From Adenophora triphylla var. japonica (Eukaryota > Streptophyta > Magnoliopsida > Asterales > Campanulaceae), in the NCBI GenBank assembly GCA_022495995.1, contig JAFEMH010000072.1:992001-1056000 (forward strand): a DNA stretch of 64,000 bases, read 5' to 3'. The notes beneath the pieces were generated by a model. That model had not been told where the DNA came from. It saw only the letters and a program-made list of their open reading frames with translations, and ran no database searches. Positions 53,204 through 63,944 of this stretch are shown piece after piece (within the stretch, counting starts at the first letter, position 1; each line of letters opens with the position of its first letter). The position numbers were made by a program, and so were the translations under genes.

Positions 53204-54490
53204 TTCTTCTTAAGTTAGGATTTGCTGTTAATTTCCATGGAACATCTGTAGACATTTGTTATGGTTCTGTTATTTATGGTTCTGGACATCTAGTTGATGG
53301 TTTTCTAGTTTTGGATGTTGAACATACGTTGTTTAATGATAATGGTTGTTTTTCGTTAATGGCATCTTCTAGTAGCGTCAACGTAGATGCATCTGTATGG
53401 CATGCTCGTTTAGGGCATATCGGACAGGAAAGAATGAACAGGTTGGCCAAAGAGGGTCTATTAGGCTCAAATAACAAAGTGTTATTGCCTATCTGTGAAA
53501 GTTGCCTAGCAGGAAAAGCAACTAGAAAACCATTTGGAAAAGCATTGAGGGCGACTATTCCATTGCAATTAATTCATTCTGACATTTGTGGACCAATGAA
53601 TGTGAGGGCGAGGCATGGTGCCTCATATTTCATCACATTTATAGATGATTACACACGCTTTGGTCATATCTACCTAATTTCTCACAAGTCCGAGGCATTA
53701 GATTGTTTTAAACGATATACTTGCCTCGTTGAGAATCAGTTAGATAAAAGCATTAAGTCTTTAAGAACAGACCGTGGACGTGAGTATTTGTCTAACAATT
53801 TAAGGATCTTTGTTATGAAAAAGGTATTGAAAGGCAATTAACTATTCGAAGGACTCCGCAACAAAACGGAGTTGCAGAGAGGAGGAATAGAACATTGCTA
53901 GACATGGTAAGATCTATGATGGCAGAAGCAAATCTACCTATAAGTTTTTGGGGAGATGCTTTACTTACTGCCGCATATATACTTAACCGTGTTCCCTCTA
54001 AATCAGTGACTACCACCCCATACGAATTATGGAAGGGCGTAAAACTGTATTTGGGAAATTTGCGTCCATGGGGGTCGGCGGCCTATGTACATAATACTTC
54101 CGACAAGTACGGGAAGTTAGGTCCTAGGGGTAAAAGTGTATCTTTATTAGATACTCGGAACACTCCAAAGGATATGTGTTTATAGGTGAAGGGCCAGATG
54201 GAAGTCTGACTGAAATTGAGTCTCGTGATGCAGATTTTCTGGAAAAAGATTTTCCTAGTAGAGGTGAAGTAGATAGGGAGGTTGGACTCTACGAAATGGA
54301 AGAACTCGAAAAAGTGGATATACCTACTCGACAAGTAGAAATAGAGGAAGAAGTTCCTTACCTTCCTAACGATAGTGGGAGGGATATATCCTCGAGTAAC
54401 ACACTTTCATTAAGAGAAGAACCTCAAGAGCCTATCTTAAGTAGAAGTCAGCGTGGACATATTCCTCGGCGTCATTTTGACATTTAGAAC
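53204..54490 (+). pseudogene. Copia-2 gag-pre-integrase and integrase
   Basis: The frame at 53200-53841 reads WHARLGHIGQERMNRLA, LPICESCLAGKATRKPF (zinc region), HSDICGPMNVRARHGASYFI, TFIDDYTRFG (first Asp) and SIKSLRTDRGREYLS (second Asp). A frameshift near 53810 leads to TIRRTPQQNGVAERRNRTLL (Glu) and ISFWGDALLTAAYILNRVPS (53840-54185). A further stop or shift near 54182 leads to 54176-54487, an acidic linker ending LSRSQRGHIPRRHF. The catalytic triad is intact; the frame is not. Confidence 0.88.
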
Positions 54491-54499
54491 GAAACGTTC

Positions 54500-55450
54500 A
54501 TGGCTGATTCACATGATGTTGATGAGCCTAGGAACTATGAAGAGGCTATCACATCACCTACTAGTGAAAAGTGGATGAAAGCAATGGAAGATGAAATGGA
54601 ATCAATGAAAACCAATCATGTTTGGGACCTAGTTGATTTACCTCCAGGGCGAAAGACTGTAGGTAACATGTGGATCCTACGAGTCAAACGCAAAGTGGAT
54701 GGTTCCATTGAAAGATATAAGGCTCGCTTAGTAGCTAAAGGTTATACCCAACAAGAGGGTATAGACTACGAGGAAACTTTCTCTCCTGTTGTGAGGTTTG
54801 CCTCAATAAGATTGATTCTAGCTATTGTAGCTCGTTTGGATTTAGAACTCCATCAAATGGATGTGAAAACAGCATTTCTCAACGGAGAATTGAATGAAGA
54901 GATATATATGGATCAACCTGAGGGTTTCACTATAAAAGGAAGTGAAAACAAAGTTTGTAAACTCAAACGATCCATATACGGTCTCAAGCAAGCATCCAGA
55001 AAGTGGTACTTAAGATTTCATCACTCGATTATCAAGGATGGATTTGAGATGATTGAAGAAGATCACTGTGTCTATCTCAAACGATCTCACAACTATTTCG
55101 TTATCCTTTCACTTTACGTGGATGATATCTTAATAGCTGGAAACAATTTGGAGTTGTTAAAAGCCACTAAGAAGTGGTTGTCCTCAAACTTTGAAATGAA
55201 GGACATGGGTGAAGGCCGAGTTCGTACTAGGTGTTCGAATCTATCGGAATCGTTAGAAAGACTCCTTGGTTTGTCTCAAGAGACTTACCTAAAACAAGTT
55301 TTAGAACACTTTGGTATGCATCAATGCAAACCCCTTGACACTCCCATGGCTAAGAATGAAAAGTTGAGCCTTGACGATTGCCCTAAGACTGAGGAAGATA
55401 AGAATAAGATGTCTAGAGTTCCATATCGCGCGGTGCCGTTGGCAAGTTAA
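54500..55450 (+). pseudogene. Copia-2 reverse transcriptase
   Basis: Reads YEEAITSPTSEKWMKAMEDE, VDLPPGRKTVGNMWILRVK, KARLVAKGYTQQEGIDYEET, FSPVVRFASIRLILAI, HQMDVKTAFLNGELNEEIYM and LSLYVDDILIAGNNLELL (catalytic YVDD). The segment after MKDMGEG is garbled (RVRTRCSNLSESLER) by a pair of opposing indels; the frame is then restored at LLGLSQETYLKQVLEHFGM. It ends at 55450 by a one-base shift in the conserved AVGKLMYA region, where RNase H continues in the next frame. Confidence 0.9.
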
Positions 55451-56091
55451 TGTATGCGATAATGTGTACACGTCCGCATTTAGCTTACGCGGTTGGCATG
55501 GTTAGTCGCTATCAGTCTAATCCTGGAAGAGCACATTGGGGAGCAGTCAAAAGGATATTACGTTATCTTAAAGGGACTGTTGACTACATGTTATGCTATC
55601 AAGGATCAAACTCACGGATAGTTGGTTATAGTGATGCTGATTGGGGAGGAGATAATGATAACCGTAAGTCAACGTCGGGTTATGTATTTTTGCTTAACAA
55701 TGGAGCTATAACGTGGAATAGCAAGAAGCAAACAAGTGTGTCTCTCTCTACCATGGAAGCCGAATTCACTGCATGCACAAGAGCTGTTCAGGAAGCTGTT
55801 TGGTTAAAGAGGTTCGTGGAGGATCTTAGAGTGGTAGATCATGCTTCTGACCCCGTGACAGTATATAGTGACAATCAAGCGTCTATTGCTTTCACGAAAG
55901 ATCCTAAGTATCATGGAAGAACCAAACACATTGATCTAAGGAATAACTACATTCGAGAGACTATAGCAAGTAATGAAGTAATTTTAGAGTACATTTCTAC
56001 TAATGTAATGGTAGCTGATCCTATGACTAAGCCCCTAGCTAGAGATGTCTTTCTAAGTCATGTTAGGGCTATGGGTCTCCGAAGGGTGTAG
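55450..56091 (+). CDS. Copia-2 RNase H
   Basis: 213 codons: MYAIMCTRPHLAYAVGMVSR, HWGAVKRILRYLKGTVDYML, GYSDADWGGDNDNRKSTSGY (catalytic Asp motif), STMEAEFTACTRAVQEAVWL, VYSDNQASIAFTKDPKYHGR, TKHIDLRNNYIRE and ADPMTKPLARDVF. Complete to the natural stop at 56089-56091. It belongs to the same polyprotein as RT but is out of frame with it. Confidence 0.9.
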   Translation: MYAIMCTRPHLAYAVGMVSRYQSNPGRAHWGAVKRILRYLKGTVDYMLCYQGSNSRIVGYSDADWGGDNDNRKSTSGYVFLLNNGAITWNSKKQTSVSLSTMEAEFTACTRAVQEAVWLKRFVEDLRVVDHASDPVTVYSDNQASIAFTKDPKYHGRTKHIDLRNNYIRETIASNEVILEYISTNVMVADPMTKPLARDVFLSHVRAMGLRRV

Positions 56092-57143
56092 ATGTACTTA
56101 AGAATAACGAGTTTACGTTTTACTTCAGTTTGAACTACGTTTATGGAACAATATTTGTTTATGCACTTTATGATGAATATCAAGTTTATATTCTTGAGAT
56201 GTATAAATCATCTGTTCTATTATATTGACATATAAATTACACTATATAAGAGTATGTCACCAACAAAGATTTACTCTCTCACACGAGTAATCGCCTCAGG
56301 AGCCATGTAAGCAAGCTGAGATGAGACAATGATACTTGAGATACCAAAGGAGTAGGCTAAGTACATTACGTGAACATATGTCGCCTTGATGTAAATCAAG
56401 ATAAGGTCAAAGTAAAGACCTCATGAGAATTAAGAAAATCCTCACAAGTCTGGATAAATAAGACGAGCCAAATATAAATTGTTGGGCATAAAGAAGTGCT
56501 TGAAATTAATATTTGTACGGTGGTTAAATTAATGACATACGCTCTATAAAAAGAGTTATACCACTGTAGCACTTGTTTAAGTAACAAGTGTGCATTTGAC
56601 CAAGAGAAATGAGCAACATGTCCCCTTGCTCATTGTGTGAAGTCTCTAGTTGCCATTTATTGTGCAAGATACCCTATGTGACTTTCAACTATACTTAAAG
56701 GGTATTAAGTCAATGTTCGCTACTTTAGCATGCTACCTGTGAGCCATGAATAATTTGGTTGGACGGTACATGTCTAGGAAAGCGATTGCCTTAATGATCT
56801 AAAAGTGATAAGTGAGAAAGGAAGACAATTTTTGATTATATCTAATGATTGTATTCATAGGTCGACCAGTTATGTCACGGACATAGCTATGAATACATTT
56901 TACGATCTTAAGGGGTCAAGCATAACCTTTAAGGGACTAAGGCATGTTTGGACTTGATTTAATCAAAATGAGTCTGGGGTATAGCGAGTCGAAGTTGAAC
57001 TTGTAGTGGTCGTAGCTATTATGTCATGCCTAACGGGTGCATAATTATAAAGCTACCACGTACATGCACGCTCGTTGGTCACACGACACATTTGCTAGAA
57101 TGATAGACCATGGATGATAAAGCCATCATGTGCGAGTGGGAGA
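56092..57143 (+). other. Copia-2 3' non-coding region
   Basis: About 1.05 kb between RNase H and the 3' LTR. No frame is supported on either strand (the minus-strand frame at 56396-56587 is not recognised). It ends in the polypurine tract. Confidence 0.6.
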
Positions 57144-57550
57144 TGTTGGAAATAAACGGGTCCGCCCAAGATGGTCCAAGCCCGACCCAAACCTGAGCCC
57201 TTTTTTTTTTGAAAACAAAATCGGTAAATCAGTCGTGGGGGGTTACGGGAAGTTGGAAACGGTTTTCGACTACAAAAGGGCAGCCGATCAGTTTTTTTTG
57301 AGACAACGCTTTTGTGAATTCTGTTCACAAAGAAATCTGCTCTCCCTCTCATCTTGACACTCCCTTCTCCACAATTTCCATGGCTGATCAAATTGGCAAA
57401 CAAGTGTTGTGAAATAGTGGGCTATTTCCGTTCGTGATTTCGCTCCCGATCAACGTTCGTAGTTCATATTCGGTGATCAATCCACGGCATCGATCAAGTC
57501 TTCCGCACTACGGTTGAACAAGTAAGTCGTTCATCCCTCAATTTATTACA
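57144..57550 (+). repeat. Copia-2 3' LTR
   Basis: 407 bp partner of 50161-50567, followed by the TSD AGAAC (57551-57555). Confidence 0.94.
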
Positions 57551-57555
57551 AGAAC

Positions 57556-59222
57556 AAATGCTCGTGAGATTCCACCTCCCTCTTACAAAACACACAAGAA
57601 ACATTCTCCAAGTTCAAATAGGATAGGGAATCCCTAGTCGCCAGACGATTCCAACATGAAAGCCAAACAATGAATGAAAACTTAGGAGGAATAAAGAATT
57701 TCCAAATAAGCTTCATCCATTGCCGCTTAACATGATGAGATCTCAATATATCATAAACCATAGAGGAATCCAATCTACCACCCACACAACAATTTTGAAG
57801 GCCCAAGATAGTGGCATCCCGGCCTCCAAAGATACCATAGAGGCTATCTCGAATACCACAAAGCTTCTTGATGAGAGTAGAGTCTCTATCACGAGAGATA
57901 TAATCCCAAAACTAAGTACCACGTAAATAATAATCATTGACAAGTTTAACCCAAATGGAATCCGCATTTGAGTGAAACTGCCAAATAGACCGAGTAAGCA
58001 AAGCAAGGTTCCAAACTTTGATATCCATGAGGCCCAGCCCTCCCTCATCTTTTGGGGTGCAAATCTTATCCCAGGCAACACGAGCAGGCCGCCCACCCCA
58101 AAAGAAGTGAATACATGAAGATCTAATCTTGTCAAGAACAGCAGCATGAAAGGGGAAAACCTGAAACCAAAAGCCTTCCACACCCTGAATGACCGATCGA
58201 ATAAGCTCCACCTTACCAGCATAAGAGAGGGTCTTTTTTCCCCACTTCTGAATGTAAGAATCTATAGCATCAGTGAAAGGAGCAAAGTCTTTCACAGAAA
58301 CCGAAGTGGGAGCAAGAGGGATGCCCAAATACCGGACCGGAAAGGTGCCTTCAACAAATCCCACGCGATTCAGAATGCCAATCCGAATCTCATCACTAAC
58401 TCCAGCCAAATATATGAATGACTTAGAAGGATTAAGAGCCAAACCAGAAGCGGATTCAAAGGCCTCTAAGCAATCCATAAGAATACTAACCGAGGGTAAG
58501 TTACCATACGAGAAGAGCATAAGGTCATCCGCGAAAGCGAGATGAGAAATGCGAGAGTCAAAGCATTTTGGATGGAACTTGAACCCAATAGCATCCGTCT
58601 TCTTCCTCAACATCCGAGAGAAATATTCCATACAAAGAATGAAAAGAAAAGGAGACAAGGGATCACCTTGTCGCAGCCCCCTTCTACCCTCAAAGAAGCT
58701 ATGAGTACTGCCATTAACTGAAACCGAGAAGGAGGAGTGGGAGATACAAGCCATAATCCATCCCACAAATCTGCTCGGGAAGCCAAAATTGTTCAAAATC
58801 TTCTCCAGAAAGTGCCAAGAAACTGTGTCAAACGCCTTGCGTAAATCCACCATTAATGTACAAGAAGGGGTACATCTCGCCCTATTGTATCCACGAACAA
58901 GCTCTTGAGCCACATGAATATTGTCCACAATGCTACGCCCGGAAACAAAGGCCCCTTGGGCCGAATCAACCAAGAATGGGAGGGCAGCAGCCATTCGGTT
59001 CACTAACACCTTGTAAATAATCTTGTAGAAAACGCTGGTCAAACCAATAGGTCGGAAATCAGAGGCAGAAGGGGTGTTGGCAGCCTTTGGAATTAAGACG
59101 ATGTTGGTATGATTCCATTGCTTCAAGAGAGACCCCGTGGTGAAAAACTCACGGACAGCACTACACACGGAAGAACCAACCACGGACCACCGAGCCTTGA
59201 AGAATCCGTGAAGCCATCCCAC
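57556..59222 (-). pseudogene. LINE ORF2: reverse transcriptase and C-terminal region
   Basis: From 59222: KQWNHTNIVLIPKAANTPSA, SDFRPIGLTSVFYKIIYKVL, DSAQGAFVSGRSIVDNIHVA, LMVDLRKAFDTVSWHFLE, GLRQGDPLSPFLFILCMEYF and LAFADDLMLFSYG (F-A-D-D catalytic box), then the thumb and connection to KVWNLALLTRSIWQFHS. A TAG follows YYLRGT at 57912, after which the same frame continues (FWDYISRDRD). The block to 57556 contains FFIPPKFSFIVWLSCWNRLA, SCVFCKREVESHEHLF (zf-RVT-like CX2C...H). Copia-2 cuts the frame at HEHLF|FSC. The RT primes on nicked target DNA. Confidence 0.9.
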
Positions 59223-59758
59223 TGGGCTTTTTCACTATCAATATTAAATAACGCCTCCTTTATTTCAATGTCAAGGAGGGGGGCTATTAGAACAGCCGAA
59301 TCACTTGGCCCAAGAGTAGGACCATTCAGGATAATAGATTCATCAATGTTTACCACTTGTCTATCAATGCCGAATAAGGATTTATAGAAATCCACAAGGA
59401 TATTAGCAACTTCCTTGACTGATGTTGTGAGAGAACCATCGGATTTCACTATATGTGAAATAGAATTACGCCCATTATCTCTCTTAATGAGACTGTGAAA
59501 ATATTTGGAGCATCGGTCACCCTTCACCAAGTACTTACACCTCGATTTTTGAGCTATAAAGCTCCGTTCCGCCTTTAGAAGGAAGAAGACCTTCTTACGG
59601 AGATCTTGACAAACCTTTTTCAAATCATCGTTGAGAGGATCAGCCATATGACTAAAAATAGCCGCTTTGAAATCAGAGTTGGCCTCCTTAGCCTTCTCAA
59701 ATATGCTCCCAAAGGAGTCCCTTTTCAAGGCTTTAAGAGGACCTTTAAGCGCTTTCAA
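59123..59758 (-). pseudogene. LINE ORF2: linker between endonuclease and RT
   Basis: Reads LKGPLKALKRDSFGSIFEKA, KCKYLVKGDRCSKYFHSLIK, RDNGRNSISHIVKSDGSLTT and VDFYKSLFGIDRQVVN, a typical plant LINE linker. A frameshift near 59755 separates it from the endonuclease, and another near 59222 (SEKAQWDGF) from the RT. Confidence 0.85.
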
Positions 59759-60591
59759 CTTAGAGAATAAATTGTGGCCGCCGTGCCATTAGCATCACTA
59801 CTCCAAACAGCCATCAAAATCTCATCAAACTTAGGGTGATCAATCCATATGCTGAAGAACTTGAAGGGCCTAGACCCCTTCAAATCATTAGTGCCCAAGG
59901 AAACTAGAATCGGACAGTGATCACTTACGGGCTCCATAGGCAGAAAAGTGGCTGAACAAACCAAGTCAATAGAACCCCACTCATCATTGATAAGAACTCG
60001 ATCAAGTTTTGACCAAATTGAACCGTTAGTCCAAGTAAAAAATGGACCTGTAGACGGAGCATCCACAAAGCCCAAAGACATACGAAAAGAAGATAAATCC
60101 TGGATGTCATAAGGCCGCAACGGGAATCCGCCAACCTTGTCACTAGTAGACGAGTAGCAATTGAAATCACCCATAACCATCGAAGGCAAAAAAATGGAGG
60201 AGCCCATTGTAATAAGGTGATTCGAAAGCACACGTCTCTCCGAAATGGAATAGACCGGATAAACAAATGTAACGTAAAAAGAAACTTGTGTTATCTTGCA
60301 GTGGACTTGAAAATGGATATCTTGAGGACCAATTTCAAGGGAATTGCAAGAAACACGGGAAAAGTCCCATAACACAGTCATACGGCCACCGCCAATGTAA
60401 TCATGATTTGTGCAAAATTTCCAACCCGGAAAACGGGAGGAAGAGAAAGCACCAAACCGATCTTTAGAAGCCTTAGACTCTAACAGGCATAAAATCGAAA
60501 GAGAATAAATAGAAGCGAGTTTACTCACTATATGCTGCGTGGCCGAGGAGCGACCACAAAGCCCCCGAACATTCCAAGATAGGATCTTCAT
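59755..60591 (-). CDS. LINE ORF2: AP endonuclease domain
   Basis: 278 codons from ATG 60591: MKILSWNVRGLCGRSSATQ (Asn motif), SILCLLESKASKDRF (catalytic Glu), FYVTFVYPVYS, SMVMGDFNCYSSTSDKVGG (D-x-N), FTWTNGSIWSKLDRVLIN and EPVSDHCPILVSL (S-D-H). All endonuclease motifs are present. The ATG overlaps the ORF1 stop as ATGA (60588-60591). It nicks the target DNA to start retrotransposition. It runs to a stop at 59755 after a frameshift. Confidence 0.9.
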   Translation of the reverse strand: MKILSWNVRGLCGRSSATQHIVSKLASIYSLSILCLLESKASKDRFGAFSSSRFPGWKFCTNHDYIGGGRMTVLWDFSRVSCNSLEIGPQDIHFQVHCKITQVSFYVTFVYPVYSISERRVLSNHLITMGSSIFLPSMVMGDFNCYSSTSDKVGGFPLRPYDIQDLSSFRMSLGFVDAPSTGPFFTWTNGSIWSKLDRVLINDEWGSIDLVCSATFLPMEPVSDHCPILVSLGTNDLKGSRPFKFFSIWIDHPKFDEILMAVWSSDANGTAATIYSLS

Positions 60592-62515
60592 TGGGAAACC
60601 AAGGAGGATTTAGCCCCTCCGCGCTTCTTCGATCCCTTTTTACCCACAACCGGGACCCATGTGCCACCATTATCCTTCTCAATACCAACATTATCAACCA
60701 TTCCAGACTCCAATGCGGCTGAACCAGAAGCACCAGCACCAAGAACATTCATTTCGGCATTTGCATCAGTTCCCGTCCCAAAAACAGTCCCAAAAACAGA
60801 CCTATTAGGCTCTTGAACAGGAATAGACACGTCCCAGAATTCCATAGAACCCTCAGCACCCAAGACATCAAATTTGTTCTTGCTAGGACGAGAATTAGAT
60901 AAAGAAGGAACAGACTTCGAGGAAGCATTCAGTGCAAAAGCGAGCGCAATTTGCAGGCGGCGAATTTGAGCAAGCCCTTGGAGGGCAGAATTAGAGGGAG
61001 CTTTACCTTTGTTTTCAACTCGCTTCCGGGAACATAAGCTTTGATTGGTCTAACATCTCCAATAGGTTCAATACCATTCTCTCGTTAAGTATCCACGTGC
61101 AGCTTAGGACACTTGAAGAAGTTGTGTCCAAACTTCTTACACTCGCAATGCAGTCCTGATAGTGCTCATAAGCAACCCTTTGCACATACTTTCTATCATT
61201 GGACATTTTCACCCCAAATTCAAGCACCGGAGGCTTACTCACGTCCATTTCAATAAGACATCGAGCGAAGTTCATCTTGGTTCTATCCTTAGTAACTTTA
61301 TTCGTGTACAACGGAATTCCCACTTTTGATGAAAATTTGCTAAGCACGAAAACACTCCAAACAGATGGAGGGACATCCTTGAGTTGAACCCAAGTAGGGA
61401 CCTTCATAAAAAGATCATCCGTAAGTAAAACTCCATCATCAACCTTCTTTAACATTAACGTCTTGCCATAAGTCGTGTATGGTCCTCCCTGTAGGACCAA
61501 AGCCATGTCATTCTCGGTTTTGAACTTGAAGACGGTCCATCCTTTCCCATAAGGCATGATTCGGCAACTGACCCCCCAATTATTGACAATGCTATTTAGA
61601 GCGATTCGACCGGGGAAAGGACCGGTGAAACAACCAATCAAACAATAACCCCAAGAGGCCTCTACTGGGATTTCATCATGTTCATCTAAGACTACGTCAT
61701 CGTCCGTTATATCATAGTGTTGCAGCCTCAAAACCATTTCCAAGAACCCTATTTTCTTTGAATGTACCTGCGAAATTCATTTTGACATTACTGTTTGCAT
61801 GAGCAGTCTTGGAAGACACGGCATCTTTAGAGTTGTCACCCATGTGCCCCTTCAATTTACCATCATGTACCTTCGCATTGGAAGTATCACCACGCTGCCC
61901 GCATGCATTCCCGGCGTCATTGGGGTCTCCAATGTCTTTTCTTTGCGCCTATCAGACTTCTTGGCGGCCTTGGAAGCACCGCCATCCTCCACCACTGTCT
62001 CAACCCTATCACCACCACCCACGGTGGTTGCAGCCTTGGTAGAAGCCGTGCCTGCTTTGAATACCAATGGGATATCTTCCAAACGAATTTGAACATCAAC
62101 CAAAGCCTCGGTTTCTTCATCAGAACTTGCATACTCCACAATTACATCTTCAACCGCATGAAGATCATCATTATTGGACTCCTTAGATTTGACCCCCTTT
62201 TCATTCCACTTATTGATTAAGGACTGAACACCACCATCCACTACTTTATCCAGATTCACTCTATAATTTCCGGTGAACCTTAATCAAGATGGACGGGTCA
62301 CCAATGTAAGAGGGAATCATGTTCTCAATATTGGCAACTTCTGCATCAAACTCCACCAATTCTGCCCTACGCTTCTTCCTCTTCATTTGTTTGTCAATGA
62401 CTACCGGGGCACCTCTATCATCCTTGTTCTTCGAAGAAGAACCCTTCGCAGTCTTCTCCTTCCCCATGGAAGGATTGATGAAACCAATGAAACTTGAATC
62501 ACAGGTGAAGGCCAA
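60588..62515 (-). pseudogene. LINE ORF1: DUF4283-type nucleic-acid binding protein
   Basis: From ATG 62515 (MAFTCDSSFIGFINPSMGKE). Lys-rich start, a stop near 62261, then the acidic segment 62259-61852, and the DUF4283-type domain at 61743-61200 (ASWGYCLIGCFTGPFPGRIA, WGVSCRIMPYGKGWTVFKF, VPTWVQLKDVPPSVWSV, GIPLYTNKVTKDRTKMNFAR). After a one-base shift near 61150 the CCHC knuckle CECKKFGHNFFKC is read. The C-terminal block 60863-60588 ends VPVVGKKGSKKRGGAKSS and stops at TGA overlapping the ORF2 ATG. ORF1 of L1 elements coats the RNA. At least three frame breaks. Confidence 0.85.
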
Positions 62516-62753
62516 AAGCCTTCACGGCAGTAACAAAAATGATCCCAGATCCGAACTAAAATCAATTGTGATTATGAAACTAGAATCAAAGATGATGATG
62601 ATTGATAATAGAATCATAAAAACAAAAGAAATCAAGAAGAAGTAGAGAGAAAAGAGAGAGAATTCGGACTTGAGAGAAGGAGCATCTAGGGAGAGAAAAA
62701 TCCTAGAGAGAGAAAATCTTCTCTCTAACTCCTCGTTTTCCTGACTACAAATT
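62516..62753 (-). other. LINE 5' UTR
   Basis: About 240 bp with GA-rich AGAGAGAGAA runs on the plus strand, hence CT-rich on the transcript. The LINE starts at 62753, directly next to the TSD. Confidence 0.7.
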
Positions 62754-62768
62754 ATTAATGTAATCTCT

Positions 62769-63568
62769 ATATATATAAAAGCAGGATCGTCAAAATCCCG
62801 CCCAAATCAGGGGCAATTTAGTAACTTCACGCGGTGGCAAAATTGTAGATTTGGTAACCCTGGTTGACGTGGCTAGCGCTGATTGGAGGAGAATTTGGCG
62901 CGTGCGTCACACGCGCCGACAAAGGCGCATGTACGTAAAGGGTTTTTTTTTTAAATGAGACATGTGGCGAATTCTGATTGGCCGGATTATTTTCAGATTT
63001 TTATTTTTCATCCCGTTTTTTCGACCTCAATTTTTTTATAAAAAAAAAATTAAAAAAAAAAATTGCACCAAAATTCATAATTTTTTTCCTCTTTAATTAG
63101 AGACTAATTTCATTTAATTTGAACACAAAAAAAATACTCTTTTTTAAATATAAATTTCTTAATTATATTTTCTTTATTTTTCTTTTTAATTTTTCAATAT
63201 CTTTTTTGTGCAAATTAATTAAGTGTGAAGTATATTTTTTTATTATAAATGATGATAATAATAATCATAATTTTACTAATATGAATATTAGTACTGCTTC
63301 GTTCGCCTCAAAAATTAATGTTTTTAATGTTATTTCCTTCGGTTCAAAATTTGACATTACTTTTTTAAACATATTAAGTAATATTTTATAAAATATTCAT
63401 TGGGACGAATATAGTAATTTATTTTTTTACACGAAGTCGTATTATTTTCTAAAAATTAATGTTCATAATGTTCGTGTCTTCGTGTTAGAAAATAAATATT
63501 AATTTTTGAAACAAGTAAATTCATTGAGGCAAAGGAATCATTTTTGTTTTTGGATATAGAAAGTAGTA
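62769..63568. other. Spacer with hairpin and AT-rich sequence
   Basis: No gene. GGCGCGTG (62897-62904) and CACGCGCC (62910-62917) form an 8-bp GC hairpin. At about 63045-63140 the sequence GCACCAAAATTCATAAT...TTCATTTAATTTGAACACAAAA resembles the ~135-bp unit of the palindromic element at 17.6-20.5 kb. At about 63300-63540 TTCGCCTCAAAAATTAATG and a later TTGAGGCAAAGGAA may be ends of another small element. Confidence 0.45.
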
Positions 63569-63944
63569 CTACCTCCGTCCCACCTCAATTGATCCACTTT
63601 CCTTTTTGGGACGTGCCACCTCAATTGAGCCATTTCATAAATGGAAAGAAGTGAACAGTGTTTCAGACATTTATACCCTCATAATGTTTATATATTTACA
63701 AAAAAACTATTCATTATACCCTTATAATTTTAACATATTTACAAAAAAATCAATCATTAACTTACTATTCCTCCCACTCATTCTCTCTCCTATTAAATAG
63801 TTTTAACTTTTACATTCTCTCTCTTATTCCCTACCACACATTTAACTTTTACATTCCCTCTCTTCTAATTTCTACCAACTTTATTCATTTTTCTTAAAAA
63901 TCGTGAAATTTACCCATGGACCAATTGAGGTGGGACGGAGAGAG
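63569..63944. mobile_element. Stowaway MITE S12
   Basis: 376 bp with termini CTACCTCCGTCCCACCTCAA... and ...GGTGGGACGGAGAGAG, and TSD TA. It is the same subfamily as S10, in the opposite orientation. Confidence 0.9.

Larger units (their letters stand above)
50161..57550 (+). mobile_element. Copia-2: Ty1/Copia LTR retrotransposon
   Basis: LTRs of 407 bp each (50161-50567, 57144-57550; TGTTGGAAAT...TTACA), differing at about five positions. The exact TSD AGAAC lies at 50156-50160 and 57551-57555. The PBS TGGTATCAGAGC starts at 50569, and the polypurine tract GCGAGTGGGAGA precedes the 3' LTR. Coding order: gag-PR (51992-53203), gag-pre-integrase and integrase (to about 54480), RT (54500-55450), RNase H (55450-56091). 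Four or five indels break the polyprotein. Confidence 0.94.
49739..62753 (-). mobile_element. L1-type LINE, full length, split by Copia-2
   Basis: The element is flanked by a perfect 15-bp TSD ATTAATGTAATCTCT (49724-49738, 62754-62768). It ends in poly-A on the minus strand (T-run about 49739-49767). Without Copia-2 it is about 5.6 kb. ORF1 (from 62515) has a DUF4283-type domain and a CCHC knuckle; ORF2 (from 60591) has AP endonuclease, RT and a C-terminal zf-RVT-like Cys/His region. There is no RNase H. Several frameshifts and a stop break both ORFs. Confidence 0.93.

Noticed and set aside
57743..58222. 159-codon minus-strand frame overlapping LINE ORF2
   Set aside because: It is hydrophobic and out of frame with the conserved LINE domains, which are read in the neighbouring frame.
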